DNA of 64,000 nucleotides from Paenibacillus xylanilyticus (GCF_013359935.1 NZ_JABMCB010000206.1:548769-612768); one strand, 5' to 3'; numbered from the stretch's first letter, positions 16,811 to 26,126 are shown. The notes: a model not told the origin generated them from the sequence alone. Numbers and translations: made by a program.

Positions 16811-18559
16811 TTGAGAAGCTGGCTGACATCTTCGCTGCAGAGGAAGCTCTCGGTTGTCGTAACTGCCTCCATGATTGTGCCATTGGTGGCGCTGGGTCTG
16901 TTCGCGTTTCTGATCTCTTCCCGTATTACCGAGCAGAAAACGAAGCTGTCCGGCATGGATACGCTGAAACAGGTGGAAGCCAATCTTCGTTATATGCTGC
17001 AGGATGCCGAGAATATATCGATTTTCCTGATTGGGGAGCGGGATATTCAGCAGTATCTGAGCCGAAATGAAGATCATGAGCTGGACCGCGTAGATATCCT
17101 GGGCAGAATGACCAATCTGGCAGCCTCCAAAAAATATATTGCGAATATTGCGATTTATCCGGATCGGTTTGATGCTGTATTGACGACCGCAACCTGGTAT
17201 GAACCGGGTACTTCCGATCCTCCAGCACCTAGTGGTGATGCGGTTAAAACATGGACCGGCGTCTACCCGGTCCGCAACTATGCAGGGATACAAAATGTCA
17301 TTACGTTGGTGCGCCCGATCCGCAGCATCCATGATTACCGCCCCATTGGATGGCTCGCCATCAGCCTGGATGAAAAGGCCATCTCCAAAGACTGGGCTGC
17401 GCTGGGACTTGGCAGGGGTGAAGGACGATTGGAGCTGATCGGACGTTCGGGAGAAATCCTGTCTTCCATGGACAAATCCAGGCTTGGGAAGTCCCTGGAG
17501 CAGGTTGAACCAGAAGTGCAGACGCTGATTCGGCAAGGTGGGAGCGGTACGACAACGTATAGCAGTGGAGAAAATAAACGTACACTTCTCTATTACCCGG
17601 AACAGTTGACCGGATGGACGTTGACTGGAACGGTACCTTATGATCAGTATAAGTCGGAAAACGGTTATATTCTGATTCTCACGGCCGTAGCAGTCGTTGC
17701 TTCTGCTGTAATCTGCGCAGGACTTGTCTGGTTTACCGTCCGCCGAGTAACGAGACCGCTCCGTGTGCTCACCAGGCACCTGTCCCGTATTGACCCGGAT
17801 CGGCCGCTGCCTTTGTTTCGATCGGAAAGCGACGACGAGATTGGCAAACTGGGAGAAAGTTATAATCTGCTAGGCACACATATCGAGAGTCTTAAGGAAG
17901 AAGTGATACGCGGTGAAGCCCGGAAGAAGGAAGCAGATCTGAGAGCACTTCAGGCACAGATCAATCCTCATTTTCTATATAACACCCTTTCGTCCATTCA
18001 CTGGATCGCCTTGATGTCAAAAGAGAGTCGGATTGCAGACATGGTAGAAGGATTAAGTGATTTCCTGCGTATTAGCCTGAATAACGGCAAGGATTTTTGC
18101 CCTGTAGGACAGGAGATTGCCCACATCCAGCATTATGTACGTGTCCAGTCTATCCGTTTTCCCGATAAATTTGCAGTGCATTATATTGTGGATCCTGCAC
18201 TGGAGCAGCGGATGATGCTGAAGCTGCTGCTGCAGCCGCTTGTCGAGAATGCCATGATCCACGGAATTCAGCCAAAGGTCGGCACAGGAACGATCACGAT
18301 CATGATTCGTCAGGATCAGGAAGAGGAACGAATGAACATACTGGTGCTGGATGATGGCATTGGTATGGAACAAGAGAGGCTGGAACAGTTGAAGGAAAGA
18401 CCGGATGTAAACCCGCCTGTTGGTGGTTACGGAATCCACAACGTGAATGAGCGATTGCTGCTCCATTACGGAGCGGCTTCACAACTAGAAATAGACAGCC
18501 GGGTCGGCGGCGGAACCCGTATCTCATTTTCCATACCCTTTCTGGAGGAATCGCCATGA
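16811..18559 (+). CDS. Sensor histidine kinase, YesM family
   Basis: A 582-residue membrane kinase. TM1 lies at about residues 14-36, an extracytoplasmic sensor runs to about 285, TM2 is at 286-309, and a HAMP follows. The phosphoacceptor is H387 in the His_kinase motif INPHFLYN, and the ATPase part has LLQPLVENAMIHG, DDGIGM and GYGIHNVNERL. YesM kinases sense extracellular sugars and phosphorylate a YesN-type regulator. The start is a TTG preceded by GGAGGGAAAG; no ATG with a site is available. Its stop overlaps the regulator start by four bases (ATGA). Its place inside the importer operon implies that it senses the same oligosaccharide. Confidence 0.93.
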   Translation: MRSWLTSSLQRKLSVVVTASMIVPLVALGLFAFLISSRITEQKTKLSGMDTLKQVEANLRYMLQDAENISIFLIGERDIQQYLSRNEDHELDRVDILGRMTNLAASKKYIANIAIYPDRFDAVLTTATWYEPGTSDPPAPSGDAVKTWTGVYPVRNYAGIQNVITLVRPIRSIHDYRPIGWLAISLDEKAISKDWAALGLGRGEGRLELIGRSGEILSSMDKSRLGKSLEQVEPEVQTLIRQGGSGTTTYSSGENKRTLLYYPEQLTGWTLTGTVPYDQYKSENGYILILTAVAVVASAVICAGLVWFTVRRVTRPLRVLTRHLSRIDPDRPLPLFRSESDDEIGKLGESYNLLGTHIESLKEEVIRGEARKKEADLRALQAQINPHFLYNTLSSIHWIALMSKESRIADMVEGLSDFLRISLNNGKDFCPVGQEIAHIQHYVRVQSIRFPDKFAVHYIVDPALEQRMMLKLLLQPLVENAMIHGIQPKVGTGTITIMIRQDQEEERMNILVLDDGIGMEQERLEQLKERPDVNPPVGGYGIHNVNERLLLHYGAASQLEIDSRVGGGTRISFSIPFLEESP

Positions 18560-20142
18560 GACTGCTTATTGTCGATGACGAAGTGATTATTCGGACCGGA
18601 CTTGCCAGTGTAATTGCCTGGAACGAGCTGGGCATTGAACTTCTTGCACCCGCTGCCTCGGCTGAAGAGGCACTAACCCGGATGGCTGAGGAACGTCCGC
18701 ACATTCTGATGACCGATATCCGCATGACTGGTAAAACGGGGCTTGAACTGGCAGATGAAGGGCTGCAATTGCTGCCTGAGCTGGAGGTCATTATTTTGTC
18801 CGGATATGATGACTTCGCTTATGCCCAACAGGCGATCCGCCAGGGAGTGACGGATTACCTGCTCAAAACAAGCAAACCGGAAGAGATCATCAAAACCGTT
18901 CTCCAGGCCAAACAACGAATTACAGATCGATGGGCAGAAAAGTCAAGAGAAGGTCGACTTTTACGGGAGAACAGACAGCGTTTATTTGAAAAATGGGTCA
19001 TTGATGGTGATGTGAGTACAGGTCCTTGTCCTGCATTTCTGAAGCCGGGAGTAGTGGAGTTTGCTGATGTTTCTCTGGGTGGCGAGCAGGTATATCAACA
19101 GGTGTTCATTATTCAGGCGAAAGGATGGAGTCGTTCTTCAGCTGCGCTGTTGAGGTTTGCTGTACAGAACATGCTGGAGGATCTGCTGCCTGGTGCAATT
19201 GCCCATATTCAGAAAAAACAGATTATTGGAATTGTGCAGTTAACGGCGAACATAAAGCAGGAATTACAGTACACGTTGAAAGCGGTATTGAATCACATGG
19301 AGCAATTGCTGAAATGTTCGCTGCGTGCAGCGATAGGGCATCCTGTTTGCGGTGAGATGCATCTTCATGATAGTTACAAAACAGCATCTGCGGCATTCCA
19401 ATATCTAGGTTTGTTGCAGGATAAAATATGGGGCATCGAGCAGGTGAGTCATCGCAAAGGCGGCAAAACGTTACTTACGCATGAAGAGGAAACTGCATTG
19501 GGGACACTGCTGCTCGACAACGATCCTGTAGTGCTGACCACATGGACACAAGAGCTTGTAAGAGAACTCATGATGGACCCCGAAGTGACGCCTGAATCGT
19601 TCCATGCCTGCTTGCAATCTGCGGTGATCGCCGGACATCGCTGGCTGGTTCGTACGATGCGTGCCATTGGAAGAGAGGAGCCTGCACGATATGAACCATG
19701 GCAACCGGAACCGGATGCAGATGCTGCGGATCTCCGGGATATGCTGTTTCACCATTTATATGGTCTGATGCATACATATTACAGCCAAATGGGCCAAGGG
19801 CAGGCTTCACATGTGCAAAAAGCCATTGCCTACATTGAATCCGGATTGGCACAAGACATCAGTCTGCAGCAGGTGGCGGGTCAGGTTCATTTGCATCCCG
19901 GGCATCTGAGCGAGCTATTTAAGAAAGAAACAGGCATCACTTTTGGGGATTTTGTTACGAATATGCGTATCCGGCGGGCAATGGAGATGCTGGCAGTCTC
20001 TCCTGCAAAAGTCAGTGAAGTGGCTGCCATTAGTGGATATGAAGACGTAAAATACTTTAGCAGGCTGTTTAAAAAACATACGGGAAAGACCCCGAGTGAA
20101 TTTCGCGAAGAGGCATATTCATTCAAGCCTTCGGGAAGCTAG
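18556..20142 (+). CDS. Response regulator, YesN family (receiver plus AraC DNA-binding domain)
   Basis: A 528-residue regulator. The receiver domain has the acidic pocket DDE at residues 7-9, phosphoacceptor D54 in TDIRM and the conserved lysine in LLKTSK. A long middle region of low conservation follows, and the C-terminal 100 residues form two AraC-type helix-turn-helix units (VHLHPGHLSELFKKETG and ISGYEDVKYFSRLFKKHTG). It is translated with the kinase through a four-base overlap. The probable targets are the promoters of this cluster. The end is TAG at 20140. Confidence 0.93.
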   Translation: MRLLIVDDEVIIRTGLASVIAWNELGIELLAPAASAEEALTRMAEERPHILMTDIRMTGKTGLELADEGLQLLPELEVIILSGYDDFAYAQQAIRQGVTDYLLKTSKPEEIIKTVLQAKQRITDRWAEKSREGRLLRENRQRLFEKWVIDGDVSTGPCPAFLKPGVVEFADVSLGGEQVYQQVFIIQAKGWSRSSAALLRFAVQNMLEDLLPGAIAHIQKKQIIGIVQLTANIKQELQYTLKAVLNHMEQLLKCSLRAAIGHPVCGEMHLHDSYKTASAAFQYLGLLQDKIWGIEQVSHRKGGKTLLTHEEETALGTLLLDNDPVVLTTWTQELVRELMMDPEVTPESFHACLQSAVIAGHRWLVRTMRAIGREEPARYEPWQPEPDADAADLRDMLFHHLYGLMHTYYSQMGQGQASHVQKAIAYIESGLAQDISLQQVAGQVHLHPGHLSELFKKETGITFGDFVTNMRIRRAMEMLAVSPAKVSEVAAISGYEDVKYFSRLFKKHTGKTPSEFREEAYSFKPSGS

Positions 20143-20169
20143 CAGACAACGCATGCTTTGACATGTTTC

Positions 20170-20183
20170 TGCAAACGTTTTCG
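20170..20183 (+). promoter_or_regulatory. Candidate cre site before the beta-mannosidase gene
   Basis: TGCAAACGTTTTCG differs at two positions from the cre consensus. It lies in the 77-base gap between regulator and glycosidase, 37 bases before the GH2 start. It could give the enzyme its own catabolite control or act as a roadblock. Confidence 0.35.
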
Positions 20184-20219
20184 GTGCATCATGACTCAGG
20201 GATCTGGGGAGCGAGGCAA

Positions 20220-22799
20220 ATGATGAAGAGAGAATATTCAAGTCAGGATTTGTCGGGTCAATGGAAGATACAGCACTTTGAAGTCGGGGAAAAGCGGGCC
20301 ATGGACATTGCTGCAGCTGCACTGGACGACCGCTTCTGGATTGGGGCGGAAGTGCCAGGTGATGTTCATTCAGCACTGATCCAGCGCAGCATTATTGATC
20401 CTCCGTATTTTGGGCATAACGATGCCAAGAGTCGCTGGATCGAGCAAAAGGAATGGTGGTATCGTACCAACTTTAATCTGGTCAAGGGTGAAGAGGAGCA
20501 GGAACATTTCGAGCTTGTCTTCGAAGGTTTGGATACATTCGCTACGGTGTATGTGAACGGACATGAAGTAGGGAAAACATCCAATATGCTCATGTCCCAC
20601 GCATTCAATGTAACCTCACTGGTCCGTAATGGCTGGAACGCCATTGCAGTCCGGTTTGACCCTTTAACACTGCACAACTTGGACAAGGAGACATTCGACT
20701 GGTCATCTTATACCAAGGAACGGCCATGGCTCCGCAAGGCGGCGATGAATTTCGGCTGGGACTGGGGGCCGCGCATGGTTACCGTAGGCATCTGGGGCAC
20801 GGTTCGATTGGAGAGACGGGTGATGGCGAAGCTGGAGAGTGTATATGCCAGAACCGAATCTGTCAGCAAGGAGCAGGCGGTTATCTACGTCACGGCAGAT
20901 GTGAAATCGGTGATGTCATTCCGCAGCAGACAGCAACGTGAGCAACCTGTGGTCACGACATGTAATGTTCGGTTGATGGATGCTGGTGGTATTGAGGTGG
21001 TACGAGCTGATGGATTGGCTGTGGAAGGTGGAAAGGCAGATACAACGCTGGTGGTGTCGTCACCGCAATTGTGGTGGACGCATGATCTGGGTGAACCCTA
21101 TTTGTATTCCCTGGAGGTTATTCTATATGCGGATGGAATTGAAGTGGACCGTTATAGTGAGCCTTACGGAATACGAACCATTGAGCTTGCCCTCCACAAT
21201 GAGCGAGGAGAGGATGCGTTTGCTTTTATTTTGAATGGGATCAAGGTGTACGCCAAGGGAGCGAACTGGATACCGGCTGACCATCTGATCGGTGCGATCC
21301 CCGATTCAAGGTATCGTGAGCTCATCGAGTTAACCGTCGAAGGAAACATGAATATGCTGCGGGTCTGGGCAGGCGGCATTTATGAGAAGGAAGTCTTTTA
21401 CGATGAGTGTGATCGGCAAGGAGTACTGGTATGGCAGGATTTTGCCTTTGCGAACGCATTATTTCCTGATTTCAATCATGATTTCATGGAAAATGTCAGA
21501 TGCGAAGTTGAAAATAATGTGATCAGGCTGCGAAACCGGGCATCACTTGCACTTTGGTGCGGCAATAACGAGATTGACTGGCTGTATGATATGAAATCCG
21601 CCAGTGGAGATATTACCAGCCCATTCTATGGGGAATTGATCTATCATGAACTGATTCCTGAGGCGCTGGAGCGGCTGGATCTGTCACGTCCGTATTGGCC
21701 ATCTTCCCCGTATGGAGACAAGGGCGGCAATGACGCCAATGACCCGGATGTCGGGGACCGCCACAACTGGCAGGTATGGCATGGTTCTGTGTATCCAAGG
21801 AAATACGGCGAACCACCGCTGCTGGATTACAGCATCGAAGGTGTAACGTTCAAAAATTACAAAAAGGATTATGCCTTGTTCAGCAGTGAATTCGGCATGC
21901 ATGCGTCGGCAAACCGTTACACGCTGGAGAAAAACATGCCTGAAGGGCAGTTTTACTGGGGAAGTCCCGAGATGGCTTACCGCAACAAGGATACCAATCA
22001 TCAAAAGGGCATTCTTCTGATGGAAGGATATACCGGGATTCCGCAAAATATAGAGGAGTATATGAACTTTTCTATGCTGACTCAAGCGGAAGGTTTACGG
22101 TACGGTATTGAACATTTCCGGCGGATCAATCACAGGAATAGCGGGGCACTTGTATGGCAGCTGAATGACAGCTGGCCGGGAACAAGCTGGTCCATGATTG
22201 ATTACGAGCTGCTGCCCAAGGCATCCTTTTATTATGGTAAGACGTTCTTCCATCCGATCTTGCTATCCTTGGAACATGAGCCAGGCGAACCTCTTACATT
22301 ATGGGTCGTCAACGATACATTGGAGTCCTTACGGGGACATCTCCGTATCAATGTATACCAACTGAATGGCGAGAAAGTCTATTCCGGTGCACTGCCTGTT
22401 GAAGCTCAACCCCAATCCGCTGCAAAGATTGGAGCATTAGTCGAAGCAGAAGTTTTGCAGGGGAGACGTGCTGAAGAAGTGATGATTGAATTGATCGCCG
22501 AAGGATTTGCTGCACCGTTTAACCGCTACTTTTTGCGTGATCCAAAGGACGTGTTGCTGCCGCAGTCTCAACTGAGTGTGCATGTAAATGAAGAGGAACA
22601 GTCTGTAACCGTTACGGCCAGCCGCGCAATCGCAAGATTGGTCAAGCTGGAGCTTCCTCTGGGACGTGTCCGTTTCAGCGACAACTATTTCGACTTGCTG
22701 CCAGGCGAGAGCCGGACGGTTCATCTGCGTCATCCGGAGAAGAAGTCACTGCCGCTGACGGAACTTCGGGTAAGTGCAATGAATGGCAGCGAAGTTTGA
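20220..22799 (+). CDS. Beta-mannosidase (glycoside hydrolase family 2)
   Basis: An 859-residue cytoplasmic enzyme that removes beta-linked mannose from the non-reducing end of oligomannosides. The N-terminal sugar-binding domain (to about 190), with WKYRTNF-like and FEGLDTFATVYVNG blocks, is followed by an Ig-like domain and the TIM barrel. The acid/base is E451 in WCGNNEIDW and the nucleophile E557 in FSSEFGMHA; the NNE and SEFG contexts are those of GH2 mannosidases rather than beta-galactosidases. LNDSWPGTSWSMIDY fits the same group. No signal peptide is seen. The ATG pair at 20220/20223 follows GGGGAG; the upstream in-frame ATG at 20163 lacks a site. As the last gene of the cluster it points to mannan- or glucomannan-derived oligosaccharides as the substrate. 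Confidence 0.9.
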   Translation: MMKREYSSQDLSGQWKIQHFEVGEKRAMDIAAAALDDRFWIGAEVPGDVHSALIQRSIIDPPYFGHNDAKSRWIEQKEWWYRTNFNLVKGEEEQEHFELVFEGLDTFATVYVNGHEVGKTSNMLMSHAFNVTSLVRNGWNAIAVRFDPLTLHNLDKETFDWSSYTKERPWLRKAAMNFGWDWGPRMVTVGIWGTVRLERRVMAKLESVYARTESVSKEQAVIYVTADVKSVMSFRSRQQREQPVVTTCNVRLMDAGGIEVVRADGLAVEGGKADTTLVVSSPQLWWTHDLGEPYLYSLEVILYADGIEVDRYSEPYGIRTIELALHNERGEDAFAFILNGIKVYAKGANWIPADHLIGAIPDSRYRELIELTVEGNMNMLRVWAGGIYEKEVFYDECDRQGVLVWQDFAFANALFPDFNHDFMENVRCEVENNVIRLRNRASLALWCGNNEIDWLYDMKSASGDITSPFYGELIYHELIPEALERLDLSRPYWPSSPYGDKGGNDANDPDVGDRHNWQVWHGSVYPRKYGEPPLLDYSIEGVTFKNYKKDYALFSSEFGMHASANRYTLEKNMPEGQFYWGSPEMAYRNKDTNHQKGILLMEGYTGIPQNIEEYMNFSMLTQAEGLRYGIEHFRRINHRNSGALVWQLNDSWPGTSWSMIDYELLPKASFYYGKTFFHPILLSLEHEPGEPLTLWVVNDTLESLRGHLRINVYQLNGEKVYSGALPVEAQPQSAAKIGALVEAEVLQGRRAEEVMIELIAEGFAAPFNRYFLRDPKDVLLPQSQLSVHVNEEEQSVTVTASRAIARLVKLELPLGRVRFSDNYFDLLPGESRTVHLRHPEKKSLPLTELRVSAMNGSEV

Positions 22800-22904
22800 T
22801 CGACTGGAGTCCTGAAGCTCCAAGTAACAGAAAATCTTAGTTGCATTCGTTGAACTTATCAGCATTCTTTGGATTCTTCGCTTGGCTATAGTTACAGATC
22901 AAAA

Positions 22905-22945
22905 CAGCCGATGGCTTCTCTATATAGGAGCCGTCGGCTTGTTTG
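22905..22945. terminator. Hairpin between beta-mannosidase and convergent monooxygenase genes
   Basis: GCCGATGGCT pairs with AGCCGTCGGC (one wobble). A TTGTTTGATT tail on the plus strand and a GTTTTGATC tail on the minus strand suggest action in both directions. Confidence 0.75.
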
Positions 22946-22973
22946 ATTGAATGCGTAAGATTTCGGTACGTTT

Positions 22974-24086
22974 TTAGCGCAGGGATTCGTAACGCTGCTG
23001 AAAGGAAGACTCCATCTCGACCTGACGTGCAAGCTGCTGTTTCACCTTGTCGCCGCGAAGGATTTGCAGCTGCTGCAACGGCTCCGTAAATTTGAAGTGA
23101 TCAGAAGCCATCCGGGTAAGGATCTCCGAAAGGGCATCAGCGTCTTCAAGCGCTGCATTCAGGCCAAAAGCTCCCGTAGGCGTCATGGTATGTGCAGCAT
23201 CACCGAGCAGAACCACATTATCCTGTGTCCACGATTCGCTGTAACAGCTTTCTACGGACAACAGTACAAAATCACTCCATGTCTGGATATGTGCTGCAAC
23301 CGAATCGGAGAGACATGGGAATGCAGCCACAAGTTTCTCCACAAAAGGGGCAAACGGCTGCTCGCGCAGACTGGAGAATGAACCTTGCGGAATGTTCCAG
23401 CCAATCTGCACATAGCCGCCATATTGGGAGAAAAGCGCCAGCTGCTGACCATCCATGCTCGCCATGCGCACGGCTGGTTCCCAGCCCACAGGTGCAGGAA
23501 TTCGTGCCCATAACAGATCGTAGCCATGTTTACGGACATCCGGGGTGAGGCCCGAGTGTTTGCGCACAGCTGAATATCGTCCATCCGCACCAACAATGAC
23601 AGATGCTTGTATGGAAGAGGGAACACCATTTTGCCGAATATGGATACCAATCGTTTTTCCTGTCTTATCCCTCAGCAGGCCGGTCATCACGGTATTAAAC
23701 AGTACATGTTCGTGGCTGTGCGGCAGGTTTTGCGACTCTGAAACGATAAAATCCAGCAAATGGTTCTGAGGTATATGAATGCCCACATGCGATTCTCCCT
23801 CAGCGGGGTGGAACGTATGAATAATCTGTCCGTTCTCCCAGTATTGAATTTGCTCCAGAGGCAAGGCTCCAAGCTGGACTACGCCTGAAAACAAACCATG
23901 CTTGCTCAGCACAGCTTCACCATCTTGATTGAGCAATTCGCCGCGGAATGATTTGTGCAGATGAGGCTGTCGTTCGATCAATGCGGTTGATATTCCTTGG
24001 CGGTTCAACAAGTAAGAGAGAAGGGCCCCGCCTGGTCCTGCTCCAACAATACAGACATCTACATTTAATGGATTATTGTCATTCAT
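22974..24086 (-). CDS. FAD-dependent monooxygenase (PHBH/UbiH-like)
   Basis: A 370-residue flavoprotein hydroxylase. The dinucleotide-binding motif is at the N-terminus (VDVCIVGAGPGGALLSYLL), the middle carries VIVGADGRYSAVRKHSGL (the DG motif) and the FAD pyrophosphate motif is VVLLGDAAHTMTPTGAFGLN. Such enzymes use NAD(P)H and oxygen to hydroxylate aromatic or polyketide-like substrates. The substrate here is unknown. The start follows AAGGGA. The promoter holds three 10-base direct repeats. It is separate from the flavodoxin gene, but both lie beside a MarR regulator, which suggests a redox or aromatic-compound response. Confidence 0.85.
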   Translation of the reverse strand: MNDNNPLNVDVCIVGAGPGGALLSYLLNRQGISTALIERQPHLHKSFRGELLNQDGEAVLSKHGLFSGVVQLGALPLEQIQYWENGQIIHTFHPAEGESHVGIHIPQNHLLDFIVSESQNLPHSHEHVLFNTVMTGLLRDKTGKTIGIHIRQNGVPSSIQASVIVGADGRYSAVRKHSGLTPDVRKHGYDLLWARIPAPVGWEPAVRMASMDGQQLALFSQYGGYVQIGWNIPQGSFSSLREQPFAPFVEKLVAAFPCLSDSVAAHIQTWSDFVLLSVESCYSESWTQDNVVLLGDAAHTMTPTGAFGLNAALEDADALSEILTRMASDHFKFTEPLQQLQILRGDKVKQQLARQVEMESSFQQRYESLR

Positions 24087-24148
24087 ACGTAAAATTCCCT
24101 TGCAATGTTATTATATTACTTTCTAACAACAGATTTATAAAAATTATT

Positions 24149-24178
24149 AAGTAACTAAAAGTAACTTTAAGTTATTAT
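24149..24178 (-). promoter_or_regulatory. Three 10-base-spaced direct repeats upstream of the monooxygenase gene
   Basis: AAGTAACTAA at 24149, AAGTAACTTT at 24159 and AAGTTATTAT at 24169 repeat at exactly one helical turn. They lie 63-92 bases before the monooxygenase start, where a promoter is expected. Same-face spacing is what an activator or cooperative repressor would need. No regulator can be assigned. Confidence 0.45.
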
Positions 24179-24240
24179 AAACAAACCTGCTGCGATTATG
24201 CAATAGGCAGTTGCAATATCACTTTGAAGAGGAGAGAAAA

Positions 24241-24293
24241 CTCAAGCCTGCTGCTCTAGGCCATGATTGGTGGAGAAGGAATGCAGGCTTGAG
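24241..24293 (-). terminator. Terminator after the flavodoxin-like gene
   Basis: A perfect 11-base inverted repeat (CTCAAGCCTGC / GCAGGCTTGAG) is followed on the minus strand by TTTTCTCT. It lies 34 bases past the gene's stop. Confidence 0.75.
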
Positions 24294-24326
24294 AAAATGA
24301 GATACTTCAGTCAAATGAAACGGTTG

Positions 24327-24851
24327 TCAGGTAATCAGGCGATTGGTGATCCGGGCGACACGCTCACCCAGTGCTCTGCCAAGAGCTATACCCTGATCAC
24401 TTAGCAGAACGTCACTATCTACCGGACAGGTAACACCGACACCATAATATGAACCATACAAGGCGTTGTCGGCAAAGTTCCCTGGCAGTCCGGTTATAAT
24501 CATTCCCTGATGCAGCATGGGGGTCAGCAGATGCAGCAGTGCCGATTCAAGACCCCCATGTTCGGTGGCAATCGTACAGAAAACGGCACCTACCTTATCC
24601 ACCAGTTTACCTTCAGCCCAGAGGTATCCCAGTTTATCAATCCACTTCTTCAGTCCAGAGCTAATCGAACCAAAATGACCCGGACAACCCCATATGATGG
24701 CATCCATCTCCACCAGTTTGTATACATCGGCTTCTTCAGTGGAGTGGAGATGTACGGTTGCTCCGTGCACACTGGCTGCTCCAGCTGCAATCGCCTCAGC
24801 CAGCGCTTGTGTATGTCCGCCCTCGCTGTCGAAAACAATATAAATGTTCAA
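24327..24851 (-). CDS. Flavodoxin-family NAD(P)H:quinone reductase-like protein (WrbA-like)
   Basis: A 174-residue protein with the flavodoxin fold: an N-terminal phosphate-binding loop (VFDSEGGHTQALAEAIA), IIWGCPGHFGSISSGLKKW and the CTIATEHGGLES loop that contacts FMN. WrbA-like enzymes reduce quinones by two electrons. The start is a TTG at 24851, nine bases after AGAAGGAGG; the nearby ATG is in another frame. The gene diverges from the MarR regulator gene, 187 bases away, so MarR control is likely. Confidence 0.83.
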   Translation of the reverse strand: MNIYIVFDSEGGHTQALAEAIAAGAASVHGATVHLHSTEEADVYKLVEMDAIIWGCPGHFGSISSGLKKWIDKLGYLWAEGKLVDKVGAVFCTIATEHGGLESALLHLLTPMLHQGMIITGLPGNFADNALYGSYYGVGVTCPVDSDVLLSDQGIALGRALGERVARITNRLIT

Positions 24852-24995
24852 GCTTCATGACCTCCTTCTAATGGTTCAATCATCATGCTATAAGGTAGCT
24901 TGTCACATGAAACGTGAAAATAAGCATGAATTTTACAAACAGGTACAAGAATATGAAGCAAGCGCATTTTTCACAAACAAAAAAGTGCAAATATG

Positions 24996-25006
24996 TTACA
25001 ATGTAA
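24996..25006 (+). promoter_or_regulatory. Palindrome at the marR promoter, possible autoregulatory operator
   Basis: TTACAATGTAA is a perfect 5-1-5 palindrome that contains a TACAAT -10-like hexamer. It lies 32 bases before the MarR start and in the divergent region shared with the flavodoxin-like gene, a usual place for a MarR operator. Confidence 0.35.
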
Positions 25007-25038
25007 GGTAGGTTATGATGAAAGGCAGGAGGAACGTT

Positions 25039-25521
25039 ATGAGTCCGGATACGGAGCAAAACTCACAATTGGCAAACGTTGATCAATTGTTGGAGGCCTT
25101 CTTCAGATATAAGAATAAAGTATTGGATCAGCAGCAGAAGACGGAGACAAACTGCAAACTGAATCCGACTAAGAGTCATATATTGGGCATGATTTTAAGG
25201 GAACAGCGCTGTATGGCTGTCGATGTGGCAAGACAGCTCAGTTTATCATCTGGAGCTACCACGATTGTCTTAAACCAACTGGAGAGTGAAGGGTTGATCC
25301 AGCGGGTACGCAGTGAAGAGGATCGGAGAATTGTCTGGCTGTCCCTGACAGAGGATGGAGAGCAGCTCGCCCGAACCTTGAATGCCAACCGTGGACGCAT
25401 GACGTGGGAATTACTACAAGCGCTTACGGAAGAAGAGCAGCAGCAGATGGTAGGGATGCTTAAGAAAATTGAACTGAAGCTGCTGGAGAAAATGAAAGCA
25501 TTGGAACAAACACATCGTTGA
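25039..25521 (+). CDS. MarR family transcriptional regulator
   Basis: A 160-residue winged-helix dimeric regulator. The recognition part is VDVARQLSLSSGATTIVLN followed by the wing (QRVRSEEDRRIVWLSLTEDG). The helices at both ends form the dimer interface. MarR proteins usually repress adjacent genes and are released by phenolics or oxidants. The start at 25039 follows GGCAGGAGG; an ATG 8 codons upstream has none. Its neighbour, the divergent flavodoxin-like gene, and perhaps the FAD monooxygenase are the likely targets. Confidence 0.9.
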   Translation: MSPDTEQNSQLANVDQLLEAFFRYKNKVLDQQQKTETNCKLNPTKSHILGMILREQRCMAVDVARQLSLSSGATTIVLNQLESEGLIQRVRSEEDRRIVWLSLTEDGEQLARTLNANRGRMTWELLQALTEEEQQQMVGMLKKIELKLLEKMKALEQTHR

Positions 25522-25537
25522 ATATAATCGGTTTGAA

Positions 25538-25600
25538 GCGTCAGAAGTCAAGGTTCTTCCCATTAATGGGACGGAACATTGACGACTGACGTTTTTCTTT
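25538..25600 (+). terminator. Long hairpin terminator after marR
   Basis: A long, slightly interrupted stem (GCGTCAG..GTCAA..GTTC..CCCAT with its complement) is followed by GTTTTTCTTTT. Confidence 0.85.
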
Positions 25601-25613
25601 TCAAGCAGGGTTG

Positions 25614-25913
25614 TCACAGATGGAAACGCTGAATATGTTCAGTCAATCCGGCCTCCATCAGTATTACTTTTTGCTTTTGCCCAAGCAAGTCGAAATGAGG
25701 GAAAGGTTCGCGCCGATGAATGTAGCGAGGATCAAGTCCGTGTTCAAAACACCATTGTTCAAGACGTTCCAGATTCGAGCAGCCTACTTTGGTCACACTA
25801 GTAATGCCGGGAAAACGCGGATCTATCCAGAAATGAGTAAGATAGGCAAGCTCGCCGTTTGATACGCGATCTTTCCATTCTGACAACTCCTGCCGATTAA
25901 TGCCAAACGCCAT
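25614..25913 (-). CDS. YneQ-like small protein
   Basis: A 99-residue protein of unknown function that fits my memory of B. subtilis YneQ in length and pattern: MAFGINRQELSEWK, then ELAYLTHFWIDPRFPG, TKVGCSNLERLEQW and a PHFDLLG end. The frame is open 35 codons further up, but the ATG at 25913 has AAAGGA before it and starts at the family-like MAFGI. It ends just past the marR terminator and is transcribed toward it. It stands alone. Confidence 0.6.
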   Translation of the reverse strand: MAFGINRQELSEWKDRVSNGELAYLTHFWIDPRFPGITSVTKVGCSNLERLEQWCFEHGLDPRYIHRREPFPHFDLLGQKQKVILMEAGLTEHIQRFHL

Positions 25914-26126
25914 AGATACCAAGTTCCTTTCCAATCGGGTATTGTCATGAGCATATTGTAACATCTTATAAACAGATTCAAACCGAATTTCTTCAATCTG
26001 CGCTATTCTTGACTTCACTTGCAGGGTAATGAATATGACAACATTTTTATAACAAAACCGGATATATGTTAAAATAAGACTACTCCGATTGGCTTTATCA
26101 CATCAATAGCGAAAGGGATTATCATC

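Noticed and set aside
16733..17779. 348-codon antisense ORF across the first YesM kinase
   Set aside because: Runs opposite a well-supported kinase gene, with no start site and low-quality protein composition; a shadow frame.
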